25,548 nucleotides of DNA from SKVR01 sp037441525 (GCA_037441525.1 JBBISA010000058.1:1-25548), one strand, 5' to 3'; positions 9,299-18,124 are shown, numbered from the stretch's first letter. Translations and numbers: made by a program. The notes: generated by a model not told the origin, from the sequence alone.

Positions 9299-10735
9299 CT
9301 AATCCCCAATCCCTACCCTATTCGGCGCAATAAAATTGGTTTTGTAGGTATCAACCTGTTTGTCTCCGGCAAATACGCCGATTATAAGCTTTGTATTGGA
9401 TGATGAAAGAGCGTTTTCGGGGAAAACCACCATAAAATCGGCTTCGGTAACCTGGCCTTGCAAAGCCTGAAGTTGTGGCCCGATCCACAGTATTTTGCCC
9501 ATTGCAGGGGATAGAATTTCAAGGGTTATAGGCATGTCCTGATTGGTTTTGTTTACCAGCTGAACCTTGTAAATATTGGCAAAGCTGTCGGCACCATATT
9601 TCTGGTAAAGAGAACCCGGCATACGCAAGATGGTGGTTTCCACATCGCCCCGCAAAACGAACAGCGTGGTGACCACTCCCAGCAATACCAAAAGAAAAGC
9701 CGAATAAGCCATTGCTCTTCCGCTGAATATTCTTCTGATGCCACGTACTATTCCTTCTTCTGAATCGTATCTGATAAGGCCCCGCGGAGATTTAACCCTT
9801 TCCATAACCTTTTTGCAGGCATCAATACAGGCAGTGCAGTTGATGCACTCCAGCTGGGTTCCGTTGCGGATATCAATACCCGTTGGGCACACCATTACAC
9901 AATTATTGCAATCAATGCAATCGCCCTTTGCTGCAAACAGGCGGTCTTCGCCGGGATGAAATGAGCCACGGGCTTCGCCGCGCTTGTAGTCGTAGGCCAC
10001 CACAATCGATTTTTCGTCGAGTAGCACACCCTGAAGCCGTCCGTAAGGACAAACCAGAATGCATACCTGCTCCCTGAAAAAGGCAAAAACACCATAAAAC
10101 AGAGCCGAAAAAACCATAACTGCCATAAAGGTTCCGAAATTCAGCACCGGACTGGCATTCATGAGTTCGCCCAATTTACTGGCACCAATAATATAGGCTG
10201 TAATAAGATGAATAACACCAAGAGAAAGAAGTATGAACAGGGTATGCTTCAACCCTTTCTTCCAGAGTTTTTCAAAGTCCCATTCCTGCTGATCAAGTTT
10301 ACGCTGGGTGTGATGATCGCCTTCGATAAGATATTCTATCTGCCTGAAAACAAATTCCATAAAGATGGTTTGCGGACAGGCCCACCCGCAGAACAAACGT
10401 CCGAATATGACCGTAAAAAGTATAATAAATACCAAAAAGGCAATTATGGAAAGTACCAGCAGGTGAAAATCCTGGGGCCAGAATACCTGGCCCAGAATGA
10501 TAAACTTACGCTGTAATACATTGAACAGCATTAATGGCTCTCCATTAACAGAAATAAAGGGTGCTGCAACAAAGAAAGCAAGCAGAATTAGCGCCACCAC
10601 CCAACGTTGACGGTAAAGCTTTCCAGATGGGCGTTTGGGATAAATCCATTTTCGCCGACCCTTCTCATCAACGGTTTGAAGGGTATCGCGGAAAAAAGGT
10701 TTTGCAACTGATGATGGGTGTTCTATTGTGTCCAT
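9299..10735 (-). CDS. ccoG: CcoG/FixG polyferredoxin for cbb3 oxidase assembly
   Basis: This 478-residue membrane protein has about five hydrophobic helices in its first 220 residues, including one carrying FCGWACPQTIFMEFVFRQIE (about 116-133) and a second membrane-side motif CILVCPYGRLQG (about 225-236). A ferredoxin domain follows with two Cys clusters, CIDCNNCVMVCP (273-284) and CINCTACIDACK (297-308), for two 4Fe-4S centres. The C-terminal region from about 360 is the Ig-like FixG domain (KVQLVNKTNQDMPITLEI). Known CcoG acts as a cupric reductase supplying Cu(I) during oxidase assembly. It starts 3 bp after the ccoP stop. The length and motif set are normal for the family. Confidence 0.95.
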   Translation of the reverse strand: MDTIEHPSSVAKPFFRDTLQTVDEKGRRKWIYPKRPSGKLYRQRWVVALILLAFFVAAPFISVNGEPLMLFNVLQRKFIILGQVFWPQDFHLLVLSIIAFLVFIILFTVIFGRLFCGWACPQTIFMEFVFRQIEYLIEGDHHTQRKLDQQEWDFEKLWKKGLKHTLFILLSLGVIHLITAYIIGASKLGELMNASPVLNFGTFMAVMVFSALFYGVFAFFREQVCILVCPYGRLQGVLLDEKSIVVAYDYKRGEARGSFHPGEDRLFAAKGDCIDCNNCVMVCPTGIDIRNGTQLECINCTACIDACKKVMERVKSPRGLIRYDSEEGIVRGIRRIFSGRAMAYSAFLLVLLGVVTTLFVLRGDVETTILRMPGSLYQKYGADSFANIYKVQLVNKTNQDMPITLEILSPAMGKILWIGPQLQALQGQVTEADFMVVFPENALSSSNTKLIIGVFAGDKQVDTYKTNFIAPNRVGIGD

Positions 10736-10738
10736 AAA

Positions 10739-11344
10739 TTATTCAATAGGTTCCCCTTCAGGTTCTTTGGGATTTGCAGGTGTTGACCCTACCAGTGTGT
10801 GGAGAATGTAACTGGTTACCTCGAGCCGCTGCTGGGCGGAGAGCTGGTCGCGGTAAGGTATCATTCCTTTTTCGATAACCCCTTCGGTAACAACGGTAAA
10901 TACATCCTTAAGGGAGTTTCCGTGTATCCAATATTTGTCAGTAAGGTTTGGGCCTACAAGCCCGCCACCATCGGCCAGGTGACATACGGCGCATATTTCA
11001 TTGAAGATTTTTTTACCGCTGGCCTGTGATGCATCATCTGTTAGCAGCATCAGCTGAAAGGTGCGGCGGGCAGGTTCGGCTGCCCGGGCCAGACGTGCTG
11101 CCTCCATTTCGCGTTCAAACTCTTTTTTCTGCACCAGGCCTTTGGGTTGAAACATAAACAATGAGTAGAGATAGAGTATTGCAAATACCACAGTAACAAT
11201 AAACAACAGGTTAAACCATGATGGGGGCGAATTATCAAGTTCCCTTATTCCATCGTACTCATGGTCTTTGAGCAACCGTTCGTTGGTAAGGGTATCATAC
11301 TCATAATCTTCATTGGTTTCCTTTGGCAGTTTTTCTTCTGTCAT
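10739..11344 (-). CDS. ccoP: cbb3 oxidase cytochrome c subunit, monohaem CcoP
   Basis: This 201-residue protein has an N-terminal helix (about 43-64, WFNLLFIVTVVFAILYLYSL) anchoring a periplasmic cytochrome c domain. There is a single haem c site, CAVCH (118-122), with a plausible distal Met ligand in KGMIPY (M161). The start of the domain, KKIFNEIC, and the LVGPNLTDKYW segment are typical. Proteobacterial CcoP usually has two CxxCH sites and is about 290-300 residues, so this is the short monohaem form seen in Bacteroidota. It lies between ccoQ (2-bp gap) and ccoG (3-bp gap). It passes electrons to the CcoO-type haem domain of the fused catalytic subunit. Confidence 0.93.
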   Translation of the reverse strand: MTEEKLPKETNEDYEYDTLTNERLLKDHEYDGIRELDNSPPSWFNLLFIVTVVFAILYLYSLFMFQPKGLVQKKEFEREMEAARLARAAEPARRTFQLMLLTDDASQASGKKIFNEICAVCHLADGGGLVGPNLTDKYWIHGNSLKDVFTVVTEGVIEKGMIPYRDQLSAQQRLEVTSYILHTLVGSTPANPKEPEGEPIE

Positions 11345-11346
11345 GG

Positions 11347-11574
11347 CTATTGGGTTTTATGTTTTTCAGAATCTGTTTGGTTATTTTCATCAATGGGGAG
11401 TTCGTTCTTATCGTCCTGAAGCGGCAGCCTGCTGTATTCATCAACTTTGGATGATTTCATCCTTACCACCCAAAATATTACCCCAATAAAAAAGGCAAAA
11501 AAGATCAGGAATGATATGATGCCGTATGCATCAAGCCCGGCAATACTCTCGAGTGCGCTTTTTACAATTCTCAC
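11347..11574 (-). CDS. ccoQ: CcoQ-like small cbb3 oxidase subunit
   Basis: This 75-residue protein has one membrane helix (about 17-38, YGIISFLIFFAFFIGVIFWVV) and an acidic hydrophilic tail. Size, topology and position between ccoNO and ccoP match CcoQ/FixQ, the small subunit that stabilises the oxidase complex. The start codon is GTG at 11574, 5 bp after the ccoNO stop; no ATG is available before the helix. Sequence conservation in this family is weak, so the call depends mainly on position and topology. It ends in TAG 2 bp before ccoP. Confidence 0.85.
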   Translation of the reverse strand: MRIVKSALESIAGLDAYGIISFLIFFAFFIGVIFWVVRMKSSKVDEYSRLPLQDDKNELPIDENNQTDSEKHKTQ

Positions 11575-11579
11575 CTGGA

Positions 11580-13715
11580 CTAATTTTGGGTTAATGGCTG
11601 CGGCCGGCTAATATCTAAACCCAACCTGTGCAAATAGGCTATAAGGGCTATCACTTCGCGGGTGGGTTCGATCTGGAAACCTTCACGGCCCAAAGCATCA
11701 GCAATTTCTTTGGCCTGTTTCATCAGATCGTCGGTGGCCTGCTGGTCAAATCCTTCAGGATAAGGCACGCCCATGCTCTGCATCACCCTTATCTTTTTTG
11801 CTGTAGATGAAAGATCGAGATCGCGTTTAAGCAGCCACGGATAAGGAGGCATAATGGATTGTGGAATAAGCGTTTGAGGATCGCCGAAATGGGTAAGATG
11901 CCACGAAAGGGGTTTGTAAACGCTGCTTCCGGGAACACCTGCGCGGGCAAGGTCAGGGCCAGTGCGCTTAGAGCCAAACTGGAAAGGATGGTCATATACC
12001 GTTTCTCCGGCTTTGGTATACTGGCCGTAACGTTCAACTTCCGATCTGAATGGCCTTACCATCTGGCTGTGGCAATTGTAACAACCTTCGCGGATGTAAA
12101 TATCGCGTCCTTCGAGTTCAAGCGGGGTATAGGGCATAACTGCTTCGATGGTGGGAACATTTGTTTTTATCATGAACATAGGCATGAACTGAACGATACC
12201 ACCAATAAGAATAACTATCAGGGCCATAATGGTAAACTGCACCGGACGTGATTCGAGCCCACGGTGTCCTTTTTCGGGCTGGGCTGGCATTTGGAGGGCT
12301 GGGGCCTGATCGTCTTCAAACCTTACAAATTTTCCGATAGTGACAGTTTTCACCACGTTAATAATCAACAATATAATACCACTTATATAAAGCAGTCCTC
12401 CAAAAATCCTGAGGGCATACATTGGAATGATCTGAACTACTGTTGACATAAAATTGGGATACTTCAGAAATCCTTCCTCGGTAAACTCTTTCCACATCAA
12501 ACTCTGGGTTATGCCGGCAAAATAGAGAGGAACGGCAAATAACAGCATCCCGGTGGTTGCCAGCCAGAAATGGGCATTGGCCATTTTTACACTCCACAGG
12601 GGAGTTTTGTAAAGCCGGGGCATCAACCAGTATATCATACCGAAAGTGAGCATTCCATTCCATCCCAATGCGCCAATGTGAACGTGGGCAATGGTCCAGT
12701 CGGTAAAGTGGCTGATGGCATTAACACTCTTGAGCGAAAGCATAGGCCCTTCGAAGGTTGCCATGCCATAGGCGGTAATACCCACTACAAACATTTTCAG
12801 AACCGGGTCCTGGCGCACTTTATCCCAGGCGCCACGCAAGGTAAGCAGCCCATTTACCATACCACCCCACGACGGAGCTATAAGCATTACCGAAAATACC
12901 ACACCAAGTGCCTGAATCCAGTCGGGCAGCGATGAATAAAGCAGGTGGTGCGGACCGGCCCATATGTAAAGGAATATCAACGACCAGAAATGGATTATGG
13001 AAAGCCTGTAGGAATAAACAGGGCGGTTGGCTGCTTTGGGTACAAAATAATACATTAAACCAAGGAACGGGGTTGTAAGGAAAAAGGCAACAGCATTGTG
13101 GCCATACCACCACTGCACCAGGGCATCCTGCACACCGGCATAAATGGGATAACTTTTAAGGAACGAAACCGGAATGTTTATAGAGTTAACAATATGAAGA
13201 ACCGCTACAGTAACAAAAGTGGCGAGGTAAAACCATATAGCCACATAAATATGCTTCACTCTTCGCTTCAGGGTTGTCATTATAAGGTTTAGACCAAAAA
13301 CTACCCAAATCACAGCAATGGCAATATCAATAGGCCATTCAAGTTCGGCGTATTCTTTCCCTACCGTAATACCGAAAGGAATAGTGAGAGCCGCAGCCAC
13401 AATGATAAGTTGCCAGCCCCAGAAATTAATCTTTCCAAGCAATTCACTATAGATGGGGGTTTTGAGCAACCGGGGCAGCGAATAATAGATGCCCATAAAA
13501 ATGGCATTTCCCACAAAGGCAAAAATGGCGGCATTGGTGTGCAGGGGCCGCAATCTGCCGAAAGACAAAAACGATACTCCACCGGTAATAGCTGGAAAAA
13601 CCAGCGCGGTGGCAATCAACAAACCCACCAGAAGGGCAACAGCGCCCCAAAACACCGTGGCATTGAGAAACAAGCGGGCGATCTTGTTGTCGTAGGTAAA
13701 TTTTTGAATCTCCAT
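11580..13715 (-). CDS. ccoNO: Fused CcoN-CcoO catalytic subunit of cbb3 oxidase
   Basis: This 711-residue fusion joins the haem-copper oxidase subunit I (about 1-465, twelve or so helices) to the CcoO cytochrome c domain (about 485-711). Candidate haem and CuB ligands are visible: H59 in RPLHTN, H206 in WYGHNAV, H256/H257 in GPHHLLY, and H344/H346 in AHVHIG. After a linker and one membrane helix (about 493-516), the CcoO part carries CYNCHSQMVRPF (haem site 545-549) and GPDLARAG. In proteobacteria ccoN and ccoO are separate genes; the fusion is common in Bacteroidota. The enzyme reduces oxygen to water with high affinity and pumps protons, supporting respiration in low oxygen. It begins 43 bp after ccoS. 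Confidence 0.96.
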   Translation of the reverse strand: MEIQKFTYDNKIARLFLNATVFWGAVALLVGLLIATALVFPAITGGVSFLSFGRLRPLHTNAAIFAFVGNAIFMGIYYSLPRLLKTPIYSELLGKINFWGWQLIIVAAALTIPFGITVGKEYAELEWPIDIAIAVIWVVFGLNLIMTTLKRRVKHIYVAIWFYLATFVTVAVLHIVNSINIPVSFLKSYPIYAGVQDALVQWWYGHNAVAFFLTTPFLGLMYYFVPKAANRPVYSYRLSIIHFWSLIFLYIWAGPHHLLYSSLPDWIQALGVVFSVMLIAPSWGGMVNGLLTLRGAWDKVRQDPVLKMFVVGITAYGMATFEGPMLSLKSVNAISHFTDWTIAHVHIGALGWNGMLTFGMIYWLMPRLYKTPLWSVKMANAHFWLATTGMLLFAVPLYFAGITQSLMWKEFTEEGFLKYPNFMSTVVQIIPMYALRIFGGLLYISGIILLIINVVKTVTIGKFVRFEDDQAPALQMPAQPEKGHRGLESRPVQFTIMALIVILIGGIVQFMPMFMIKTNVPTIEAVMPYTPLELEGRDIYIREGCYNCHSQMVRPFRSEVERYGQYTKAGETVYDHPFQFGSKRTGPDLARAGVPGSSVYKPLSWHLTHFGDPQTLIPQSIMPPYPWLLKRDLDLSSTAKKIRVMQSMGVPYPEGFDQQATDDLMKQAKEIADALGREGFQIEPTREVIALIAYLHRLGLDISRPQPLTQN

Positions 13716-13758
13716 AAAATTTGCTATTTAGTTTCTGAATTTAATTCTTATGTTTTTG

Positions 13759-13962
13759 TTAAATTTTATCTTTCTTGTCAGGTATTTCTTCAGATTTCTC
13801 TTCATCGCCATTGAGTGGCGGCTGCTCATTTTCGAAAAGAATACGCACCGATGGGGAATAATCATCATCATATTGTCCGTCGCGAACCGCCCAGATAAAG
13901 GCTATTAAAGCCCCACCTCCAACAATAATCCCGATTAAAATGAGAATGAGAATGGCCGACAT
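13759..13962 (-). CDS. ccoS: CcoS cbb3 oxidase maturation protein
   Basis: This 67-residue protein has a single N-terminal helix (3-24, AILILILIGIIVGGGALIAFIW) followed by the family signature AVRDGQYDD and a charged, Lys/Glu-rich tail. CcoS is needed for putting cofactors (haem and CuB) into the cbb3 oxidase. It starts from an ATG at 13962. A promoter-like element and a 20-bp palindrome sit in the 121 bp before it, so ccoS may begin its own transcript as well as being read from ccoI. Confidence 0.93.
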   Translation of the reverse strand: MSAILILILIGIIVGGGALIAFIWAVRDGQYDDDYSPSVRILFENEQPPLNGDEEKSEEIPDKKDKI

Positions 13963-14083
13963 TGTGGTATTACAGTTCTTTTTTACGTTTTAGTTACAAA
14001 TGTAAGTAAATAGGTAAACTATAGCACAGCATTGTGCTATTTGAAATAATTCTAAATAAGATAGTTAAAAAAGGTATGTGAAG
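13963..14083 (-). promoter_or_regulatory. ccoS/ccoNO promoter region with -7 box
   Basis: On the minus strand TACATTTG (13997-14004) matches the Bacteroidota -7 consensus TAnnTTTG. The -33 position, about 20 bp upstream, reads TGTG and falls inside the palindrome at 14021-14040. The predicted transcript start is near 13991, leaving about 29 nt to the ccoS ATG. This is a consensus match by eye, not a mapped start. Confidence 0.5.
14021..14040. promoter_or_regulatory. 20-bp palindrome, candidate operator before ccoS
   Basis: ATAGCACA and TGTGCTAT are perfect inverted 8-mers around GCAT. The centre (about 14030) is some 40 bp upstream of the predicted start, where CRP/FNR-type class II activators bind. 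The half-site is not the usual FNR TTGAT. There is no adjacent U-run, so it does not look like a terminator for ccoI, although an RNA processing hairpin is possible. Confidence 0.5.
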
Positions 14084-16477
14084 CTATTGATGAAGTTTTT
14101 TCCGGGCAATTAACGCAATTGAAAAGGTAGCAAATGCTACCACGCTTACCGAACTCAGGGGCATTAAAATAGCGGCAACCAGTGGTGATAGCATTGCCGT
14201 AATCGCAAATGACAATCCCACCACATTGTAAATAAACGAAATGGCAAAATTTCCTCTGATAACTCTATATGCAGTATGCGAAAACATGAGCAGTTTATCG
14301 AGCTGAAAGAAACGCTCCGACTCAAGTATTGCATCGCAGGCAGGTGAGAAACTGAACACATCATCGGCAATGGAGATACCCACATTGCTTTCGGCAAGAG
14401 CTCCGGCATCATTAAGGCCGTCTCCTATCATCAGCACTTTCTTCCCTGCAGCCTTCAGCTTGTTTACATATTCCTTTTTGTCGGCCGGGGTTTGATAAAA
14501 CAGCAACTTTGCCTGGGGGCCAAAAATCTGGCGAAGGTTTTCTTTTTCGGCATCATTATCACCCGAAATAAGGTGTAACTCATAGTGAACTGCCAGCTGC
14601 GCAATTACCTGCACAAGGCCGTTGCGATAGCTGTTGCTTATAACAAAGTAACCTTTTTGAATGCCATCGATGGCGAGGTAAACCCGGCTTTCGGTTGTTT
14701 TTTCCACTTCTTCATCTCCCCAAACAAACGACCTTGCACCCAGGCTTACCCTGTGGTTGTTTACTGCGGCCAGTATACCCTTGCCGGGAATTTCGTCAAA
14801 ACCGGTTACTTCAATCAAGGTGGTATCTGCCAGATAATTGCCGATGGCGGCACTTAGGGGGTGACTACTGTGGCGAACAGCTGATTTCACCATTATCAGC
14901 TCCTTTTCAGTGAGTATATCACCAATAAACTTAACAATTACTGATCTGTTAAGGGTAAGGGTACCCGTTTTGTCGAAAACTACGGTATCGGCTTTATGCA
15001 GCTCCTCAATTACTTCGGCCCTTTTAATATAAAACCCTTTGCGGCCAAACCAGCGCATGGTACTTCCGAAAGTAAAAGGCACAGTAAGGGCCAGTGCGCA
15101 AGGGCAAGCTATAATCAGTACCGATGAAAAAACATAAACTGCTGTGCCTATCCCGTCGTGTTGAAACCACCAGAAAAAGACTGCAAATGCAATGATAATC
15201 ACCACTAATGTAAAGTACTGACTAACTGTATTAATGGTGTTCTTCAGATTACCGGTTTGCTTATCTTCGCCTTTCTGATTCCACAACCGGGTAAGATAGC
15301 TTTGATCAACTTCAGTTTCAACCACAAGTTCCAGAGAACTGCCCACCTGCCTTCCACCGGCATAAACAAAGTCGCCATCTTTCTTGGGAATAGGAATGGC
15401 CTCCCCGGTAACGAAAGAATAGTCGATGTTGCCCTCCCCTTTTACAATGCGGGCATCGGCGGGAATGAGTTCACGGTTACGCACAAGTATCCTGTTACCC
15501 TTAACAAGGTTTTTTATGGGTTCCATCCACTCGCGGTCGCCTTCGATGCGGGTTATAGCCACCGGGAAATAGGACTTGTAATCGCGCTCAAACGAAAGGG
15601 CTTCGTAGGTTTTTCCCTGGTACCATTTTCCAATTAGCAGGAAAAACAACAATCCGGCCAGCGAATCCATATACCCGATGCCATTGCCGTTAAAAACCTC
15701 CCACGAACTTTGAAGAAACAGCGCTATAATTCCCAGGGTAATGGGAAGATCGATACTAATTACCCCGTAGCGCAAACCCTTCCATGCCGAAAGATAATAA
15801 TCGCTGGCACTGTAGAAAACTACTGGAAGGATAAGCAAAAAACTGAGCAACCCGAAAATATGTTTGAACTCCTGCTCCACCAGATGCCCCCCGGGCACAT
15901 ACTCCGGGAAACTATACAGCATAATATTGAGAAAGCTGAAACTGGCAATACCAAATTTAATAAGCAGGCTTCGGTTGGTTTTAGGGGTTCTTTTATTCCC
16001 TTCGAGCTGATCGAAGGTTATTTCGGGTACGTAATGTATGGCGGCCAGCAATTCGGCAATCTGCCTGAGGGTGATCTGATCGTTGCGAAAGGTGATAAAA
16101 ACCTCCTTCCGCGGAAAGTTTACCGATGAGTGCAGAATACCGCTGTTAAGGGTATTGAGATGTTCCAAAAGCCATATACAGGAAGCGCAATGAATGCCGG
16201 GCAGGAATAATTTAACGCTCGATGTGTTTCCATCGTTGAATGAAAGCAGTTTATCACGGATTTCATTATTATCCAGAAATTCGAATTCTTTGGTTTCCCG
16301 GCCTGTTTCAATACGAATGCCCGCCATAGGGTAAATTTCGTAATATTGCCCCATGCGGTTTTTGTCGAGTATCTGGTAAACTGCCTGGCACCCGTGGCAA
16401 CAGAAGGGTTTATTATTCCAGATTATAGGATTGGAGCCACAACCGGCCCCACAATGAACACATTTCGTTTCAATCAT
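14084..16477 (-). CDS. ccoI: CcoI copper-transporting P1B-type ATPase
   Basis: This 797-residue copper ATPase begins with a Cys-rich metal site (CVHCGAGC, then FCCHGC at 26-30) and an HMA-like domain with CASC (97-100). It has the membrane metal path CPC (458-460, in IIACPCALAL), the actuator TGEA (357-360), the phosphorylation motif DKTGT (502-506), the HP motif (539-540) and GDGLND (685-690). Eight helices are expected. CcoI-type pumps export copper to the extracytoplasmic side for insertion into cbb3 oxidase rather than for detoxification. It is the first gene of the cco cluster, about 130 bp after an unrelated gene, with a promoter-like box just before it. The stop is TAG; a 121-bp regulatory gap separates it from ccoS. 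Confidence 0.95.
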   Translation of the reverse strand: MIETKCVHCGAGCGSNPIIWNNKPFCCHGCQAVYQILDKNRMGQYYEIYPMAGIRIETGRETKEFEFLDNNEIRDKLLSFNDGNTSSVKLFLPGIHCASCIWLLEHLNTLNSGILHSSVNFPRKEVFITFRNDQITLRQIAELLAAIHYVPEITFDQLEGNKRTPKTNRSLLIKFGIASFSFLNIMLYSFPEYVPGGHLVEQEFKHIFGLLSFLLILPVVFYSASDYYLSAWKGLRYGVISIDLPITLGIIALFLQSSWEVFNGNGIGYMDSLAGLLFFLLIGKWYQGKTYEALSFERDYKSYFPVAITRIEGDREWMEPIKNLVKGNRILVRNRELIPADARIVKGEGNIDYSFVTGEAIPIPKKDGDFVYAGGRQVGSSLELVVETEVDQSYLTRLWNQKGEDKQTGNLKNTINTVSQYFTLVVIIIAFAVFFWWFQHDGIGTAVYVFSSVLIIACPCALALTVPFTFGSTMRWFGRKGFYIKRAEVIEELHKADTVVFDKTGTLTLNRSVIVKFIGDILTEKELIMVKSAVRHSSHPLSAAIGNYLADTTLIEVTGFDEIPGKGILAAVNNHRVSLGARSFVWGDEEVEKTTESRVYLAIDGIQKGYFVISNSYRNGLVQVIAQLAVHYELHLISGDNDAEKENLRQIFGPQAKLLFYQTPADKKEYVNKLKAAGKKVLMIGDGLNDAGALAESNVGISIADDVFSFSPACDAILESERFFQLDKLLMFSHTAYRVIRGNFAISFIYNVVGLSFAITAMLSPLVAAILMPLSSVSVVAFATFSIALIARKKLHQ

Positions 16478-16500
16478 ATATGACTTTCTTGAGCAGAAAG

Positions 16501-16508
16501 CAAAGGTA
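16501..16508 (-). promoter_or_regulatory. Probable -7 box of the cco operon promoter
   Basis: On the minus strand TACCTTTG matches TAnnTTTG exactly and ends 23 bp before the ccoI ATG. About 20 bp further upstream the minus strand reads TTTTCC, a partial match to the -33 TTTG. The strand and spacing suit transcription of the whole cluster from here. Confidence 0.45.
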
Positions 16509-16610
16509 AAATATTTTCATAGCGGCGTGGAAAAGCAAACTGGTTTCTGGGTATTTCTGGTGGTTTTGGTGAAGCAATTTCAGAAAAAATTGATATTATC
16601 GATGAATCTT

Positions 16611-17201
16611 TCAAGATATTCCATTCCCTTTCAGCCCTTTTCCAAAATCTTCAATTCCATAAAAATACTTTTCAATAAACCGACGATGGATAATCCGGTA
16701 GTGTGGGTCGTATTTTTCCACAAAAGCTCTGCTGTGATGCGCTACGGCATTTCCATCAGCCAGACGTTTATTCAGAAAAATTATACTTTCAGGGTAATCT
16801 TTGATAAGGTGATTCAGTGGTCTGATCTTTAACTCAATGTGTATCCATTTTTCTTTCCAGCTTTCAATTTCGGGCAATCTGAAAGATGCACCACTTTCAA
16901 TGAAGGCTTCAAAATAGGTGTCGAAACCAATAAAACCATCCACTATCAGATCGAGATTAACCCTGTAAAAGTTTTGCCCGGTGCCACAGGGTTCTGCCTG
17001 GTATCTTTTCAGGCTTTGCGTAAGGGAAAGCTCCCGTTTCAGATATTTCCGGGAAGCATGAGCATCGGCCAGCAAATGTCCGGGGCCAAACTCATCCTGA
17101 AAGAATCCCTTATAGATATCCTCAAGGTTAGCTTCAGGATACATCTGAAGAAAACTGATAACCGAACTGGTTATTTCACACCCGGTTTTTGGTGGTGTCA
17201 T
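16611..17201 (-). CDS. Conserved hypothetical protein
   Basis: I do not recognise a characterised family. The start ATG at 17201 was chosen because it lies 4 bp after the stop of the GNAT gene; the frame is open upstream but would overlap that gene. The 196-residue product has no signal peptide or membrane segment. It contains segments that look conserved, as in similar Bacteroidales hypotheticals: DIYKGFFQDEFGPGHLLADA near the N-terminus, GQNFYRVNLDLIVDG in the middle, and HHSRAFVEKYDPHYRIIHRRF near the C-terminus. The GPGHLL and HHSRAF-PHYRI motifs, rich in His, Arg and Asp, could form an active site, but this is inference. It is probably the last gene of the antitoxin-PIN-GNAT operon. Confidence 0.75.
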   Translation of the reverse strand: MTPPKTGCEITSSVISFLQMYPEANLEDIYKGFFQDEFGPGHLLADAHASRKYLKRELSLTQSLKRYQAEPCGTGQNFYRVNLDLIVDGFIGFDTYFEAFIESGASFRLPEIESWKEKWIHIELKIRPLNHLIKDYPESIIFLNKRLADGNAVAHHSRAFVEKYDPHYRIIHRRFIEKYFYGIEDFGKGLKGNGIS

Positions 17202-17205
17202 GGGT

Positions 17206-17670
17206 TTACATGTTGAACTCAAAGATTCCCTTTCTGTCAAAATCACAGTTCAACCATTCATCGTCGATAGTTGCACCTGCCTTTTTGTACATTTCAATGG
17301 CGTTAACATTCCAGTCGAGCACCTGCCATCGCACCCGGTTGCAATTTTCTCTCCGGGCAGCATCAAAAACCTTTCTCATTAGGGCTGTTCCAACCCTATG
17401 GCGCCGGTATTGTTCTTTCACATAAATATCATCAAGATAAAGAGACTTGCCCACCCAGGTATAATAGGCATAAAACCAGAGTGCCATGCCAATCACTTCA
17501 CCCGTTGGCAATGCAGCAACATAACTTTCAAACAGGTGCTTCTCCTGCTTCATCTGCTCCACGGTGTTGGTTACCTTTTCGGGAGCTTTTTCAAACAATG
17601 CAAGCTCTTTAACAAGACCAAGAATGGCGGGGAAGTCTTCCTCAGTGGCGGGTCGAATGGTGTAATTCAT
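17206..17670 (-). CDS. GNAT family N-acetyltransferase (SSAT-like)
   Basis: This 154-residue protein is a complete GNAT fold. It begins with YTIRPATEEDFPAILGLVKELA, followed by LFEKAPEKV, which resembles the ELAxYE region of spermidine/spermine and thialysine acetyltransferases. The acetyl-CoA pyrophosphate loop lies in YRRHRVGTALM (R/Q-x-x-G-x-A type), preceded by LYLDDIYV (beta-4). The C-terminal NAIEMYKKAGA supplies the conserved Asn and Tyr of the family. These enzymes transfer an acetyl group from acetyl-CoA to an amine; the substrate here is unknown and may be a polyamine or lysine analogue. The gene begins 28 bp after the PIN toxin stop and is followed 4 bp later by a hypothetical gene. 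Confidence 0.9.
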   Translation of the reverse strand: MNYTIRPATEEDFPAILGLVKELALFEKAPEKVTNTVEQMKQEKHLFESYVAALPTGEVIGMALWFYAYYTWVGKSLYLDDIYVKEQYRRHRVGTALMRKVFDAARRENCNRVRWQVLDWNVNAIEMYKKAGATIDDEWLNCDFDRKGIFEFNM

Positions 17671-17698
17671 AGGTTAAGGATTGGTTATGAATGTTGTA

Positions 17699-18124
17699 TT
17701 ATTTTTGAATAGCAGTAAGTTTATTGATTAACCCATGGCAATCAAGCACTTCGATGCCTGAAAACCAGAAATCGGATGTGTCTTCTGTTACAATTATCTG
17801 GCATCCTGCATCAACAGCTGCATAATATTCAAGGCCATCTTCAAAATCGTTGATCTTTACATTCCAGATAGTTTGCATTACCCCTTTTTCAAGATTAGGA
17901 GCTATTTTCAGGTTTTGAGCGAGCAATGATATTTTCTTTTTTGCCTGCCGTGTACCACTTTTTTTCTCTGCAAAATAAAATGCTATGGCCAGGCTCATGG
18001 GCGAAATAAATACCTCATTGCCTTGCTGCCCAGCCAGGCTTACTATACGTGCTGCATGAGAAAACAGGGGATATTCCTTGTTAACAACTGCAACCAGAAC
18101 ATTGGCGTCAAGGAAAAGCTTCAT
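17699..18124 (-). CDS. PIN-domain toxin (putative ribonuclease)
   Basis: This 141-residue protein has the PIN start KLFLDANVLVAVV with D6, an acidic NDFEDGLEYYAA segment (D93, D96) and ITVTED-type residues near 112-118 (IVTEDTSDF). These are the usual metal-binding acidic positions of PIN nucleases. The start overlaps the antitoxin stop as ATGA, which indicates translational coupling. VapC-like PIN toxins cleave RNA, often tRNA. The target here cannot be read from the sequence, and some small PIN/DUF6364-type pairs may not be active toxins. Confidence 0.85.
   Translation of the reverse strand: MKLFLDANVLVAVVNKEYPLFSHAARIVSLAGQQGNEVFISPMSLAIAFYFAEKKSGTRQAKKKISLLAQNLKIAPNLEKGVMQTIWNVKINDFEDGLEYYAAVDAGCQIIVTEDTSDFWFSGIEVLDCHGLINKLTAIQK

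Noticed and set aside
16589..16602. TTGATATTATCGA as an FNR box for ccoI
   Set aside because: The spacer is 3 rather than 4, the right half is TCGA rather than TCAA, and it lies more than 110 bp from ccoI.
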